Assembly (NCBI GenBank): GCA_934394665.1
Contig: CAKRRS010000047.1
Location: 1 to 20,154 of the forward strand
Source: an uncultured Acetatifactor sp.
GTDB lineage: Bacteria > Bacillota > Clostridia > Lachnospirales > Lachnospiraceae
Direction of reading: 5' to 3'
Length of the DNA stretch: 20,154 nt
The translations under genes and the position numbers were made by a program. Positions 6,464 through 14,768 of this stretch are shown piece by piece; within the stretch, counting starts at the first letter, position 1; the number at the start of each line of letters is the position of its first letter. The notes under the pieces are model-generated. The model saw nothing but the letters and a program-made list of their open reading frames with translations. It did not search any database and had not been told where the DNA came from.

Positions 6464-8008
6464 ATGTCGGAATATATTGTTGAGATGAAACACATCACCA
6501 AACGTTTCCCCGGAATCGTTGCAAATGACGATGTAACGATTCAGATCAAAAAGGGTGAGATTTTTGCTCTTCTGGGAGAAAACGGTGCAGGTAAATCCAC
6601 CTTGATGAGTATGCTGTTCGGAATGTATGAGCCGGATGAAGGAGAAATCTATATCCGTGGGGAAAAGGTAAAACTCGAATCGCCCAATCATGCCACCAAA
6701 CTGAATATCGGTATGGTGCACCAGCATTTCAAACTCGTATCCAACTATACGATCGCAGAAAACATTGTCATGGGTATGGAACCGGTGAAAAAGGTATTGG
6801 GCTGTATTCCTGTGGTAGATATGAAAAAGGCCAATCAGGATATCCGTGATCTTTCCGAAAAGTACGGACTGGCAGTCAATCCCACCGACGTGATCAGCGA
6901 TATCAATGTCTCTACCCAGCAGAGAGTTGAGATTCTGAAGATGCTTTACAGAGAAGCAGAGATCCTCATTTTCGATGAACCGACGGCGGTTCTGACGCCG
7001 CAGGAGATTGATTTCCTGTTAGACATTATTAAATCATTGAGGGATGATGGCAAGACCATTATCCTGATTACACACAAACTGGAAGAAATCAAGCGGATCG
7101 CGGACAGATGTGCGATCTTAAATCGCGGAAAACTGATCGATATTATGGATGTGGCAACCACATCCACAAAAGTCATGGCTAATAAAATGGTAGGCCGTGA
7201 GGTTAACTTTGAAACAGAAAAAGAAACGGCGAAACCGGGAAAGACAATACTTAGCATAGATCATCTGAATGTCTATAATAAACAGGATTTTCAGGTGGTG
7301 AAGGATGTGTCTCTGGAAGTGCATTCCGGAGAGATTGTAGCGATCGCCGGTGTAGCGGGCAACGGACAGGTAGAGATCGCAGATGCCATTGCGGGACTGG
7401 TTCCGGTGCGTTCCGGCAGAATCCTGTTAAACGGCAGAGATATTACGAATCTGTCCATCAGAGAACGAACCGCAGAGGGAATATCTTATATTCCCGAGGA
7501 CAGACAGAATTACGGATTGGTGATGGACTTTACTCTTTCGGAGAATCTGGCTCTTCGCAACTATTATAAGGAGCCGTTCTGCCATAAAGGAGTACTGGAC
7601 CAGAAGACATTTGAAGATAACAGTGAAAAGCTGATAGAAAAATATGATATCCGGAGCGGACAGGGCAGTAAGACTGTGGTACGTTCCATGAGCGGCGGTA
7701 ATCAGCAGAAAGCAATCATTGCCAGAGAAGTGGAACAGGATTCCTCTCTGATGATCTTTGTTCAGCCTACCCGCGGACTGGATATCGGTGCGATAGAGAA
7801 TATTCATAAACAGATCATTGCAGAGAGAGATAAAGGCAAAGCAATTCTTCTGATTTCTCTGGAACTGGATGAAATCATGAACTGTGCGGATACGATTGCA
7901 GTTATTTATAACGGAAGCATACAGAAGATCGCCAAAGCCAGCAAACTGACCACTAATGAGGTCGGTGAGTTTATGATGGGCGTAAAAAAACAGGAGAAGG
8001 AGGCTTAA
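6464..8008 (+). CDS. Nucleoside-type ABC importer, double ATP-binding protein
   Basis: The product is the ATP-hydrolysing subunit of the importer, with two fused nucleotide-binding domains in 514 residues. The first has Walker A GENGAGKST (38-46), a weak signature 'NVSTQQRVEI' (148-156) and Walker B with D171-E172. The second has the degenerate P-loop GVAGNGQVE (296-304), signature MSGGNQQ (409-415) and a Gln (434) in place of the Walker B Glu ('VQPTRGLD'). This asymmetry is normal for the BMP-type and ribose-type importers. Three ATGs occur at 6452, 6458 and 6464. I choose 6464 because TGAGGA (6453-6458) then sits at the right distance, and the protein begins MSEYIVEMKHITKRFPG as in relatives. 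The next gene starts 4 bases after the stop, so the three genes are one unit. Confidence 0.93.
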   Translation: MSEYIVEMKHITKRFPGIVANDDVTIQIKKGEIFALLGENGAGKSTLMSMLFGMYEPDEGEIYIRGEKVKLESPNHATKLNIGMVHQHFKLVSNYTIAENIVMGMEPVKKVLGCIPVVDMKKANQDIRDLSEKYGLAVNPTDVISDINVSTQQRVEILKMLYREAEILIFDEPTAVLTPQEIDFLLDIIKSLRDDGKTIILITHKLEEIKRIADRCAILNRGKLIDIMDVATTSTKVMANKMVGREVNFETEKETAKPGKTILSIDHLNVYNKQDFQVVKDVSLEVHSGEIVAIAGVAGNGQVEIADAIAGLVPVRSGRILLNGRDITNLSIRERTAEGISYIPEDRQNYGLVMDFTLSENLALRNYYKEPFCHKGVLDQKTFEDNSEKLIEKYDIRSGQGSKTVVRSMSGGNQQKAIIAREVEQDSSLMIFVQPTRGLDIGAIENIHKQIIAERDKGKAILLISLELDEIMNCADTIAVIYNGSIQKIAKASKLTTNEVGEFMMGVKKQEKEA

Positions 8009-8012
8009 GACC

Positions 8013-9119
8013 ATGAAAAAAATGACAAAATTCTGGAATGCAGTAAAAATCCCCCTTCTTGCGATCCTTTGCAGCCTTGTCGCAGGCGGTGTGATCATCG
8101 CGGTGACAGGCTCCAATCCTTTTAAGGCCTATTATGCATTGCTACAGGGAAGCGGACTGGCTCCCAAGTCTTCTTATGCAAGCTATAAGAGCATGCTGAC
8201 AGACTTTATGAGTTATGTAAATTACTTTACTCCGATGATATTTGCTGCACTGGCAGTGGCGGTAGCGTTGCGTGCCGGTCTGTTTAATATCGGTGTCTCC
8301 GGACAGATGCTGGCGGCCGGTTTTACCGCAAGTATTGTAGTGGGATACAGCAGCTTAAATGCAGTACTGGCAAAGCCCCTTGTAATCATCATCGGACTGA
8401 TCGTCGGCGGACTGGTCGGAGCGTTGATTGGTTTCCTGAAGTATAAGTTTAATATTAACGAAGTTGTATCTTCCATTATGCTGAATTACACGTTCCAGTA
8501 TGTGATCAGCTTTTTTATCAATACATTCTTCGTGGATCCGGTATCCAGACAGTCAAAAGAGATTTCTGCGGCTTCCAGACTGACACTGATGGATACTGTG
8601 GTAGGAAATCTGAAGATGGACATTCCACTCGGTATTATCCTGGCACTGATCACGGTAGTGGCTGTGTGGTTTTTACTTGAAAAAACAAAGCTTGGTTATG
8701 AACTGAAGGCAGTAGGCTTTTCCAGAAGTGCGGCAAAATATGCAGGTATTAAAGTCGGAAAAAGCATGGTATTGTCCATGACAATCTCCGGAGCACTGGC
8801 AGGACTCGCCGGTGTGACCTATTATCTGGGCTATGTGGGATCGATTCAGCCGAAGGTATTGATCAGTACCGGATTCGATGCCATTGCAGTGTCACTGCTT
8901 GGTAACAATCATCCGTTCGGTATTGTGTTCTCTACGATGCTGATCACCCTGATCAGTAAGGGAAGCACCTACATGAAATCCGCAGCCGGTGTGGATGCGG
9001 AGATTGCATCGGTCATTACCGGTATTATTTTGCTGTTCAGTGCATGTAACGCTTACATTAAGTGGAAAATGGAACGAAACAGAAGAGAAAAGACGAATAA
9101 GACAAAGGAGGACAAATAA
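8013..9119 (+). CDS. Nucleoside-type ABC importer permease, first subunit
   Basis: This 368-residue membrane protein is of the BPD_transp_2 (PF02653) type that forms half of the transport channel. It starts with a charged stretch and a membrane helix (about 10-30). An extra segment of about 30 residues faces outward, and further helices follow up to about residue 350. The conserved block 'LFNIGVSGQMLAAGF' (about 90-104) and the late 'YELKAVGFSRSAAKYAGI' segment, which contacts the ATPase in this class, are clear. A polar, lysine-rich tail ends the protein. The start follows AAGGAGG, which overlaps the end of the ATPase gene. Together with the next gene this gives the lipoprotein-ATPase-permease-permease order of Bacillus nupNOPQ. 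Confidence 0.92.
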   Translation: MKKMTKFWNAVKIPLLAILCSLVAGGVIIAVTGSNPFKAYYALLQGSGLAPKSSYASYKSMLTDFMSYVNYFTPMIFAALAVAVALRAGLFNIGVSGQMLAAGFTASIVVGYSSLNAVLAKPLVIIIGLIVGGLVGALIGFLKYKFNINEVVSSIMLNYTFQYVISFFINTFFVDPVSRQSKEISAASRLTLMDTVVGNLKMDIPLGIILALITVVAVWFLLEKTKLGYELKAVGFSRSAAKYAGIKVGKSMVLSMTISGALAGLAGVTYYLGYVGSIQPKVLISTGFDAIAVSLLGNNHPFGIVFSTMLITLISKGSTYMKSAAGVDAEIASVITGIILLFSACNAYIKWKMERNRREKTNKTKEDK

Positions 9120-10079
9120 ATGGATATTGTGATCATTGATGGTTTATCCTTTGCGCTGCCTTTATTTATCATGGCGATCGGCGGCATCTATTGTGAAAAA
9201 TCCGGCGTGACCATGCTTGCCGTGGAAGGCTTGCAGGGATTCGGCGCTTTTGTCGGTGCTTTTGTGGCGGTTGCCATAGCAGGTAATTTTTCCGGAGATT
9301 CTCCGGTGCCGTTCTATATTGCCATGGTGATGGCTGCTGTGGGCGGAAGCGTGTTTGCTTTGATCCATGCGCTTTTGTGTCTGAAATTCAAAGCAAATCA
9401 GGTCATCAGCGGTGTGGTAGTCAATATTCTGGCAATGGCATTGACGGCATATCTGACGAAGCTTTTGAACCGTGTGGTGTTCGGAGCAACTTCCGATAAA
9501 TTTGTCCTGACGGTATCTTCCAGAATCACTGTGCCCGGAATCTCCAAAATCCCGGTACTGGGCGCTTTGTTTACGAATTTATATCCGTTTGAGATCGTAA
9601 TCGTGGTAGTGGCATTTGTTGCATGGTTTGTGATGTACAAGACGCGCTTCGGTATGCATCTGCGTGCCTGCGGTGACAATCCGCATGCAGTCGATGCGGC
9701 CGGAAGACAGGTAGGACAGATCCGTCTGGCAGCTATCATGATCTGTGGTGCGTTGTCCGGACTGGGCGGTATCTGTTTTGCCTATTCCATTTCCGCAAAC
9801 TTTTCTTCCAACATTTATGTAGGCTATGGTTATCTGGCAATTGCTGCACTGATCTTCGGTAACTGGCGTATTCTGCCGACCTTGGGAGCATGTTTGTTAT
9901 TCGGATTTGCCAGATCCGGTGGTTATCGTCTGGTACAGGTATTGCAGATGCCCAGCAGTTATCAGGATCTGGTGATGATTCTGCCTTATGTACTGACGCT
10001 ATTACTGTTGGTATTTTTCTCCAAACAAAACGGTGCGCCGAGAGCATTGGGTGTGATCTACGACAAGGGTGCGAGGTAA
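9120..10079 (+). CDS. Nucleoside-type ABC importer permease, second subunit
   Basis: This 319-residue protein is the second channel subunit (BPD_transp_2 family). Hydrophobic helices cover nearly the whole length. The family blocks are 'SGVTMLAVEGLQGFGAF' near residue 28-44 and the cytoplasmic loop 'RACGDNPHAVDAAG' near 181-194, followed by 'GALSGLGGICFAYS' and 'GYGYLAIAALIFGNW'. The ATG directly follows the TAA of the previous gene without any spacer. Its ribosome site AAAGGAGG lies within the last codons of that gene, so translation is probably coupled. The gene ends the operon, and a strong terminator follows 10 bases after the stop. Confidence 0.92.
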   Translation: MDIVIIDGLSFALPLFIMAIGGIYCEKSGVTMLAVEGLQGFGAFVGAFVAVAIAGNFSGDSPVPFYIAMVMAAVGGSVFALIHALLCLKFKANQVISGVVVNILAMALTAYLTKLLNRVVFGATSDKFVLTVSSRITVPGISKIPVLGALFTNLYPFEIVIVVVAFVAWFVMYKTRFGMHLRACGDNPHAVDAAGRQVGQIRLAAIMICGALSGLGGICFAYSISANFSSNIYVGYGYLAIAALIFGNWRILPTLGACLLFGFARSGGYRLVQVLQMPSSYQDLVMILPYVLTLLLLVFFSKQNGAPRALGVIYDKGAR

Positions 10080-10089
10080 TGAATGCAAT

Positions 10090-10122
10090 AAAAAAGAGAA
10101 AGCAGATTGCTTTCTCTTTTTT
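10090..10122. terminator. Bidirectional intrinsic terminator
   Basis: AAAAAAGAGAAAGCA (10090-10104) pairs perfectly over 15 bp with its reverse complement at 10108-10122, leaving a GAT loop. The A-run on the left and T-run on the right give a U-tract in both directions. It ends the importer operon on the plus strand and the tRNA-Thr transcript on the minus strand, whose mature end lies 9 bases away. Confidence 0.9.
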
Positions 10123-10130
10123 ATTATCTA

Positions 10131-10203
10131 AGCTGAAAATGGGACTCGAACCCACGACCCCTTCATTACGAGTGAAGTGCTCTACCAACTGAGCTATTTC
10201 AGC
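10131..10203 (-). tRNA. tRNA-Thr (anticodon CGT)
   Basis: Read on the minus strand, the sequence folds into a full cloverleaf of 73 bases. The acceptor arm is GCTGAAA with TTTCAGC, the D arm GCTC/GAGC with loop AGTTGGTA, the anticodon stem CTTCA/TGAAG with loop CTCGTAA, a five-base variable loop, and the T arm GTGGG/CCCAT with loop TTCGAGT. The anticodon CGT reads the threonine codon ACG. The discriminator base is T, and CCA is not encoded, so it must be added enzymatically. A promoter at the right distance precedes the gene, and the shared terminator follows it. Confidence 0.96.
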
Positions 10204-10213
10204 GGACTAGGTT

Positions 10214-10242
10214 ATTATATATGTTCTTCGGAATTTTTGCAA
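10214..10242 (-). promoter_or_regulatory. Promoter of tRNA-Thr
   Basis: On the minus strand there is a -35 box TTGCAA (10242-10237), a 17-base spacer, and a perfect -10 box TATAAT (10219-10214). This puts the transcription start about 4 bases before the mature tRNA 5' end at 10203. It means the tRNA does not depend on read-through from the ABC genes further upstream on the same strand. Confidence 0.8.
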
Positions 10243-10300
10243 CTGTAAAATTTATTATTTTGCAAAGATTACTACAAATGCCTGTAAATTATGTAGGAGA

Positions 10301-10323
10301 CTGTAAGGCAGGATGCCTTGCAG
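10301..10323. other. Strong hairpin downstream of the NitT/TauT permease gene
   Basis: CTGTAAGGCA pairs with TGCCTTGCAG across a GGA loop: 10 bp with one G-T pair. It lies 65 bases after the permease stop on the minus strand and before the tRNA promoter. There is no T-run on either side, so it is not a classical terminator. It may protect the 3' end of the mRNA or act with a factor. The rest of the roughly 180-base gap from 10204 to 10387 holds only the tRNA promoter and no credible gene. Confidence 0.4.
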
Positions 10324-10387
10324 AACTCCGAAATTGGGCACTCACAGACAGGAATTACTTACCTGAAGGGAAAATGATAACTTGGTT

Positions 10388-11200
10388 TCAGCAACGGTGC
10401 TTTTTACTGTAATGCTCCAAAGATTGTGTCAGCAGATAGAGCAGCATGGCAATCACACACAGCAACAGGATAGAACTAATTACCATATCCAACTGGAACA
10501 CCTGGGACCCGTAGATGATCAGGTAGCCTAAGCCTCGCCTGGCAGCCAGAAATTCTCCGATAATGACGCCGACCAACGATAAGCCGATATTGACTTTGGT
10601 CGTACTGAGCAAAGTCGGAATGGAGCCGGGAAGCACCACTTTGAAAAAGATGTCTCTGCGATTTCCGCCCAAAGTGCGGATCAGAATCTCTTTTTCAGGA
10701 TCTACCTGATGAAAAGCGGTATAGAAACTGATAATAGATCCAAAGACAGCTACGGAGATTCCGGCGATGATAATGGTATTGATTCCGGTGCCCAGCCAGA
10801 CGATGAACAGAGGAGCCAGGGCGGATTTCGGGAGACTGTTGAGCAATACCAGGTAAGGTTCCAGAATTTCTGACAGATGCCTGGAGAACCATAGTAACGT
10901 GGACATAAGGAGACTTACGAAGAATACCAACAGGAAACTCAGAATCGTCTCCAACAGGGTAATACCGATATGCAACGGCAGGGAACGCGTGGTCCATAAT
11001 TCTTTCAGACACAGGATGACTCTATGCGGACTTGAGAAAAAGAAACTGTCGATCCAGTTTAAATCCGCGCTGATTTCCCACAATAGCAGGAAAACACCCA
11101 ACAGAAAGAAACGTAGGAAAGAGATCTGTCTGTGGTGGCTTTTGTGCTCGTGAAGATATTGTTCCTGATTGGTCTGCGTCTGTCTGGCTTTAGGTTTCAT
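10388..11200 (-). CDS. NitT/TauT-type ABC transporter permease (SsuC/TauC-like)
   Basis: This 270-residue permease belongs to the class that imports sulfonates, taurine, nitrate, thiamin precursors and similar compounds. It has a polar N-terminus (1-27), helices at about 28-46, 78-103, 118-138, 142-162, 203-222 and 238-257, and the EAA-type loop that docks with the ATPase at about 168-196 ('TLGGNRRDIFFKVVLPGSIP'), followed by the family's 'GEFLAARRGLGYLI'. The ATG overlaps the last 11 bases of the ATPase gene upstream on this strand, and GGGAGG stands before it. No binding-protein gene is next to the pair, so the substrate is open. Confidence 0.9.
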   Translation of the reverse strand: MKPKARQTQTNQEQYLHEHKSHHRQISFLRFFLLGVFLLLWEISADLNWIDSFFFSSPHRVILCLKELWTTRSLPLHIGITLLETILSFLLVFFVSLLMSTLLWFSRHLSEILEPYLVLLNSLPKSALAPLFIVWLGTGINTIIIAGISVAVFGSIISFYTAFHQVDPEKEILIRTLGGNRRDIFFKVVLPGSIPTLLSTTKVNIGLSLVGVIIGEFLAARRGLGYLIIYGSQVFQLDMVISSILLLCVIAMLLYLLTQSLEHYSKKHRC

Positions 11201-11957
11201 CGGTCAATTCCTCCCATAGTTTTTTGAAATAATAGGGAAACTCCGGTGCATTTCTGGCAGCTAACGGAGAATCATCCTGTAAAGTAAGGCGGATCGGCAG
11301 TACGGCTTTGATTGTTGCGGGACGGCTGGAAAGCACATAGACTTTATCCGCCAGGCTGATGGCTTCGGACAGATCATGGGTTACGATGATCATGGTTTTT
11401 CCGGCTTTCCGGATCAGATGACAGATATCTGAAGATACCATGAGCCTCGTCTGGTAGTCCAGCGCGCTGAACGGTTCATCCAACAGCAAAAGCTGTGGAT
11501 CCAGAGCAAGCGTCCGAATCAGAGCAGCTCGTTGTTTCATACCTCCGGACAACTCTGAAGGACGTTTGTTTTTAAATTGTTCCAATCCATAGTCTGATAA
11601 TAATTGATTTACACAAGCAATGCGTTCCGGGGTGAGTGTGTGATGAATTTCCAGACCTAATGTGACATTCTGGAAAATGGTGCGCCATTCAAATAAATGA
11701 TCATGCTGCAACATATAACCGATGCGCGGATAGTGGAGAGAACCGTCCGGATTATTGACGACGATGGTTCCTGTCTCGGGAGCCATCAGGCCTGCGATAA
11801 TCGACAGCAGAGTGGATTTGCCGCAGCCGCTGGGACCTACCAATGCGACAAATTCCCCTTCCTTTACCGCAAAGGAGATATCCTTTATGGCACCGGTTTC
11901 GCCAGCCAGATTATGATAGGAGTAACCTATATTTTTTAATTCGATAAGAGCTCCCAT
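11190..11957 (-). CDS. NitT/TauT-type ABC transporter ATPase (SsuB/TauB-like)
   Basis: This 255-residue ATPase drives the permease whose gene overlaps its 3' end. All motifs are intact: Walker A GPSGCGKST (41-49), Q-loop Gln84, signature LSGGM (136-140) followed by KQRAAL, Walker B LLLLDEP (156-162) and the switch His194 in VTHD. The size and the MLQHDHLFEW segment after the Q-loop are typical of the SsuB/TauB group. The start at 11957 has only a distant AAGGAA (about 12 bases away), so translation may start weakly. A TATAAC (minus strand, 11997-11992) could be a -10 box, but no good -35 goes with it. The gene is divergent from argH. Ligand unknown. Confidence 0.92.
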   Translation of the reverse strand: MGALIELKNIGYSYHNLAGETGAIKDISFAVKEGEFVALVGPSGCGKSTLLSIIAGLMAPETGTIVVNNPDGSLHYPRIGYMLQHDHLFEWRTIFQNVTLGLEIHHTLTPERIACVNQLLSDYGLEQFKNKRPSELSGGMKQRAALIRTLALDPQLLLLDEPFSALDYQTRLMVSSDICHLIRKAGKTMIIVTHDLSEAISLADKVYVLSSRPATIKAVLPIRLTLQDDSPLAARNAPEFPYYFKKLWEELTDET

Positions 11958-12078
11958 AAAAAGGCATTCTTCCTTAATGGCAATAGTTATTGTTATAGTA
12001 TGAATCCAAAATGAAAAAGTGTTTTACAGAGAAAAGAAAGACGGGTAAAGAGAACGGAAAGTGATGAAATTCACTGTA

Positions 12079-12107
12079 TTGCATTAAAGTGACGTTTGTG
12101 ATATGAT
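12079..12107 (+). promoter_or_regulatory. Promoter for argH (and probably asd and the EAL gene)
   Basis: TTGCAT (12079-12084) and TATGAT (12102-12107) are spaced by 17 bases, and TGA just before the -10 box provides the extended element. Transcription would start near 12114, about 66 bases before the argH ATG. Just upstream, GTGATGAAATTCAC (12061-12074) is a short imperfect dyad ending next to the -35 box. It resembles half of an arginine-repressor site but does not fit the full consensus, so I do not call an ArgR box. Confidence 0.65.
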
Positions 12108-12179
12108 TAATTGCAATCAATTTCTGAAAAATAAGCATTTTTGCAGACCTATGATAGAAAAAGAGATGGGAGAACAACC

Positions 12180-13601
12180 ATGGCACAGTTATGGGGAGGA
12201 CGTTTTACCAAGCAGACAGATCAGCTGGTGTTTGATTTCAATGCGTCCATAACATTTGATCAAAGATTGTTTCACGAGGATGTCACCGGAAGCATTGTAC
12301 ATGCAACGATGCTTGCAAAGCAGGGGATCCTGACCGAGGAAGAACGTAAGAGTATTGTAGACGGACTTACCGGTATTCTGGCAGATGTGGATGAAGGCAG
12401 GCTGGCAATCGATGAGACCCAGGAGGATATTCACAGTTTTGTGGAAGCAACATTGATCGACCGCATCGGGGATGCCGGCAAAAAGCTGCATACCGGACGC
12501 AGCCGTAACGATCAGGTAGCACTGGATATGCGTCTGTATACCAGAACTCATGTCGCAGCAGTGGATGGGCTTTTGAAAAAGCTCCTGGAAGCAATCTTAG
12601 ATACCATGGAGAATAACCTGGAGACTTATATGCCCGGCTTTACGCATTTACAGAAGGCACAGCCGATTACGCTGGCACACCATTACGGTGCTTATTTTGA
12701 GATGTTTAAGAGAGACAGACAGCGTCTGGCAGATATTTATAAACGTATGAATTACTGTCCGTTGGGAGCAGGTGCACTGGCAGGAACTACCTATCCTCTC
12801 GACCGGGAATATACGGCAAGGCTTCTCCGATTTGAGGGACCGACGTTGAACAGTATGGATTCTGTGGCGGACAGAGATTATCTGATTGAGTTTCTGGCGG
12901 CTCTTTCCACGATCATGATGCATTTAAGCCGCTTCAGCGAAGAAATTATTATCTGGAATTCGAATGAATATCAGTTTGTGGAACTGGACGATGCTTATTC
13001 CACCGGAAGCAGCATCATGCCGCAAAAGAAGAATCCGGATATTGCAGAGCTGGTAAGAGGCAAGACCGGAAGAGTCTATGGTGCCTTGATGGCATTGCTT
13101 ACCACCATGAAGGGATTGCCGCTTGCCTATAATAAAGATATGCAGGAAGACAAGGAAATGGCTTTTGATGCCATGGATACTGCGGCTGACTGCATTACGC
13201 TGTTCACCGGTATGATCCGTACCATGAAGTTCCGTAAGGATCGTATGGCGAAAAGTGCCATGAATGGGTTTACCAACGCAACGGACGCTGCAGATTATCT
13301 GGTGGGAAAGGGGGTTCCTTTCCGGGATGCGCACGGTATTATCGGCAGACTGGTATTGTACTGTATTGATAAAAACACATCCATTGATGCATTGAGTCTG
13401 GAAGAACTGCGTTCCATCAGCGATAAATTCGATGAGGACATTTACGATGCGATTTCTCTGAAGACCTGCGTGGAGAAACGACTGACCATCGGCGCACCGG
13501 GTGCGGAAATGATGAAACAGGTGATTAAGAAACAGAAAGAATATCTGAAAAATGATGCGATAGAGGAGTACCAACAGTCTTTGGAAGACCGTCTTTCCTA
13601 A
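12180..13601 (+). CDS. argH: Argininosuccinate lyase
   Basis: ArgH splits argininosuccinate into arginine and fumarate, the last step of arginine synthesis, as a cytosolic tetramer. The 473-residue protein begins MAQLWGGRF, as in the family, and has HTGRSRNDQ (104-112), the THLQKAQP block with the probable catalytic base His156, and the superfamily loop [10 protein letters not shown] (277-286) carrying the catalytic serine. The length is normal (about 460-475). The frame stays open upstream to 12141, but the ATG at 12180 is chosen because GGGAGA stands just before it and the alignment to the family begins there. No argG is visible. asd follows after 64 bases without a clear terminator. Confidence 0.97.
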   Translation: MAQLWGGRFTKQTDQLVFDFNASITFDQRLFHEDVTGSIVHATMLAKQGILTEEERKSIVDGLTGILADVDEGRLAIDETQEDIHSFVEATLIDRIGDAGKKLHTGRSRNDQVALDMRLYTRTHVAAVDGLLKKLLEAILDTMENNLETYMPGFTHLQKAQPITLAHHYGAYFEMFKRDRQRLADIYKRMNYCPLGAGALAGTTYPLDREYTARLLRFEGPTLNSMDSVADRDYLIEFLAALSTIMMHLSRFSEEIIIWNSNEYQFVELDDAYSTGSSIMPQKKNPDIAELVRGKTGRVYGALMALLTTMKGLPLAYNKDMQEDKEMAFDAMDTAADCITLFTGMIRTMKFRKDRMAKSAMNGFTNATDAADYLVGKGVPFRDAHGIIGRLVLYCIDKNTSIDALSLEELRSISDKFDEDIYDAISLKTCVEKRLTIGAPGAEMMKQVIKKQKEYLKNDAIEEYQQSLEDRLS

Positions 13602-13665
13602 GTGAAAACGGACAGGTCTTTTACAGATAAAAAGGAATTGCACTAAGCTGAGGAGGAAATGAAAA

Positions 13666-14751
13666 ATGAGTGAAAAATTACGTGTGGGTATCCTGGGCGG
13701 TACAGGAATGGTAGGACAGAGATTTATCTCCCTGTTAGAGAATCATCCCTGGTTCGAGGTGACAACGATTGCAGCAAGTCCCCGTTCCGCAGGCAAAACC
13801 TATGAGGATGCAGTGGGCGAGCGTTGGAAGATGACGACACCCATGCCGGAAGCCGTGAAGAAAATGGTTGTTATGAATGTTAATGAAGTAGAGAAGGTAG
13901 CTTCTCAGGTTGACTTCGTATTCAGCGCCGTTGATATGACCAAGGATGAGATCAAGGCTATTGAAGAAGCATATGCCAAGACCGAAACCCCGGTAGTATC
14001 CAACAACAGTGCACACAGATGGACTCCGGATGTTCCCATGGTAGTACCTGAGATCAATCCCGAACATTTTAAGATCATTGAGTCCCAGAAGAAGAGACTG
14101 GGCACCACCAGAGGATTTATTGCAGTAAAACCGAACTGTTCCATTCAAAGCTATGCACCGGTTCTGACTGCATGGAAAGAATTCGAGCCGTATGAAGTGG
14201 TTGCTACCACCTATCAGGCAATCTCTGGTGCCGGTAAGACTTTTAAGGACTGGCCCGAGATGGTAGGCAACATTATCCCGTATATCGGCGGTGAGGAAGA
14301 GAAGAGTGAGAAAGAGCCCTTACGTATCTGGGGCAAGATCGAAGGAGACAAGATTGTTCCCGCAACCTCTCCCGTGATTACCTGTCAGTGTATCCGTGTG
14401 CCGGTATTGAACGGTCATACCGCAGCGGTATTTGTAAAGTTCCGCAAGAAACCGACCAAAGAACAGCTGATCGAGAAGCTGGTCAGCTTTAGCGGTGAAC
14501 CGCAGAGACTGGGACTTCCCAGTGCTCCGAAGCAGTTCATCCAGTATCTGGAAGAGGATAACAGACCGCAGGTGGCTCTGGATGTAGAGTTTGAAAACGG
14601 CATGGGCATTAGTGTAGGTCGTCTGAGAGAAGACACTGTATATGATTATAAGTTCGTAGGTTTATCGCATAATACCTTACGCGGAGCGGCTGGGGGAGCT
14701 TTACTCTGCGCAGAGCTTTTGAAAGCACAGGGTTACATCACCAAAAAATAA
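13666..14751 (+). CDS. asd: Aspartate-semialdehyde dehydrogenase (long, archaeal/fungal-type)
   Basis: Asd reduces aspartyl-4-phosphate with NADPH to aspartate semialdehyde, the branch point to lysine/diaminopimelate, threonine and methionine. The Rossmann motif GILGGTGMVGQ is at residues 8-18, the active-site Cys158 in 'KPNCSIQSY', and the general base His251 in 'NGHTAAVFVKF'. The length of 361 residues and the sequence style (MVGQRF, HPWFEV, NNSAHRWTPDVPMVVPEINP) place it with the archaeal/eukaryotic-like branch (TIGR00978 type) rather than the E. coli type; this branch also occurs in Clostridia. AGGAGG stands 9 bases before the ATG. The next gene begins 17 bases after the stop, indicating a shared transcript. 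Confidence 0.95.
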   Translation: MSEKLRVGILGGTGMVGQRFISLLENHPWFEVTTIAASPRSAGKTYEDAVGERWKMTTPMPEAVKKMVVMNVNEVEKVASQVDFVFSAVDMTKDEIKAIEEAYAKTETPVVSNNSAHRWTPDVPMVVPEINPEHFKIIESQKKRLGTTRGFIAVKPNCSIQSYAPVLTAWKEFEPYEVVATTYQAISGAGKTFKDWPEMVGNIIPYIGGEEEKSEKEPLRIWGKIEGDKIVPATSPVITCQCIRVPVLNGHTAAVFVKFRKKPTKEQLIEKLVSFSGEPQRLGLPSAPKQFIQYLEEDNRPQVALDVEFENGMGISVGRLREDTVYDYKFVGLSHNTLRGAAGGALLCAELLKAQGYITKK

Positions 14752-14768
14752 AGGGTGAGTGTGGGGTT

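Noticed and set aside
10131..10203. Integrative element using the tRNA-Thr gene as attachment site
   Set aside because: No repeat of the tRNA 3' end, integrase or other mobile gene is seen within the window.
10221..10412. A 63-codon plus-strand frame between the tRNA and the permease gene
   Set aside because: It begins inside the minus-strand tRNA promoter, has no ribosome site or recognisable sequence, and runs antisense into the permease end.
12061..12074. Arginine repressor (ARG) box before argH
   Set aside because: GTGATGAAATTCAC is dyad-like but does not fit the two-half-site consensus well enough to call.
12141..12179. Upstream extension of argH to an ATG at 12141
   Set aside because: The extra 13 residues are not part of the family and the ribosome site lies directly before 12180.
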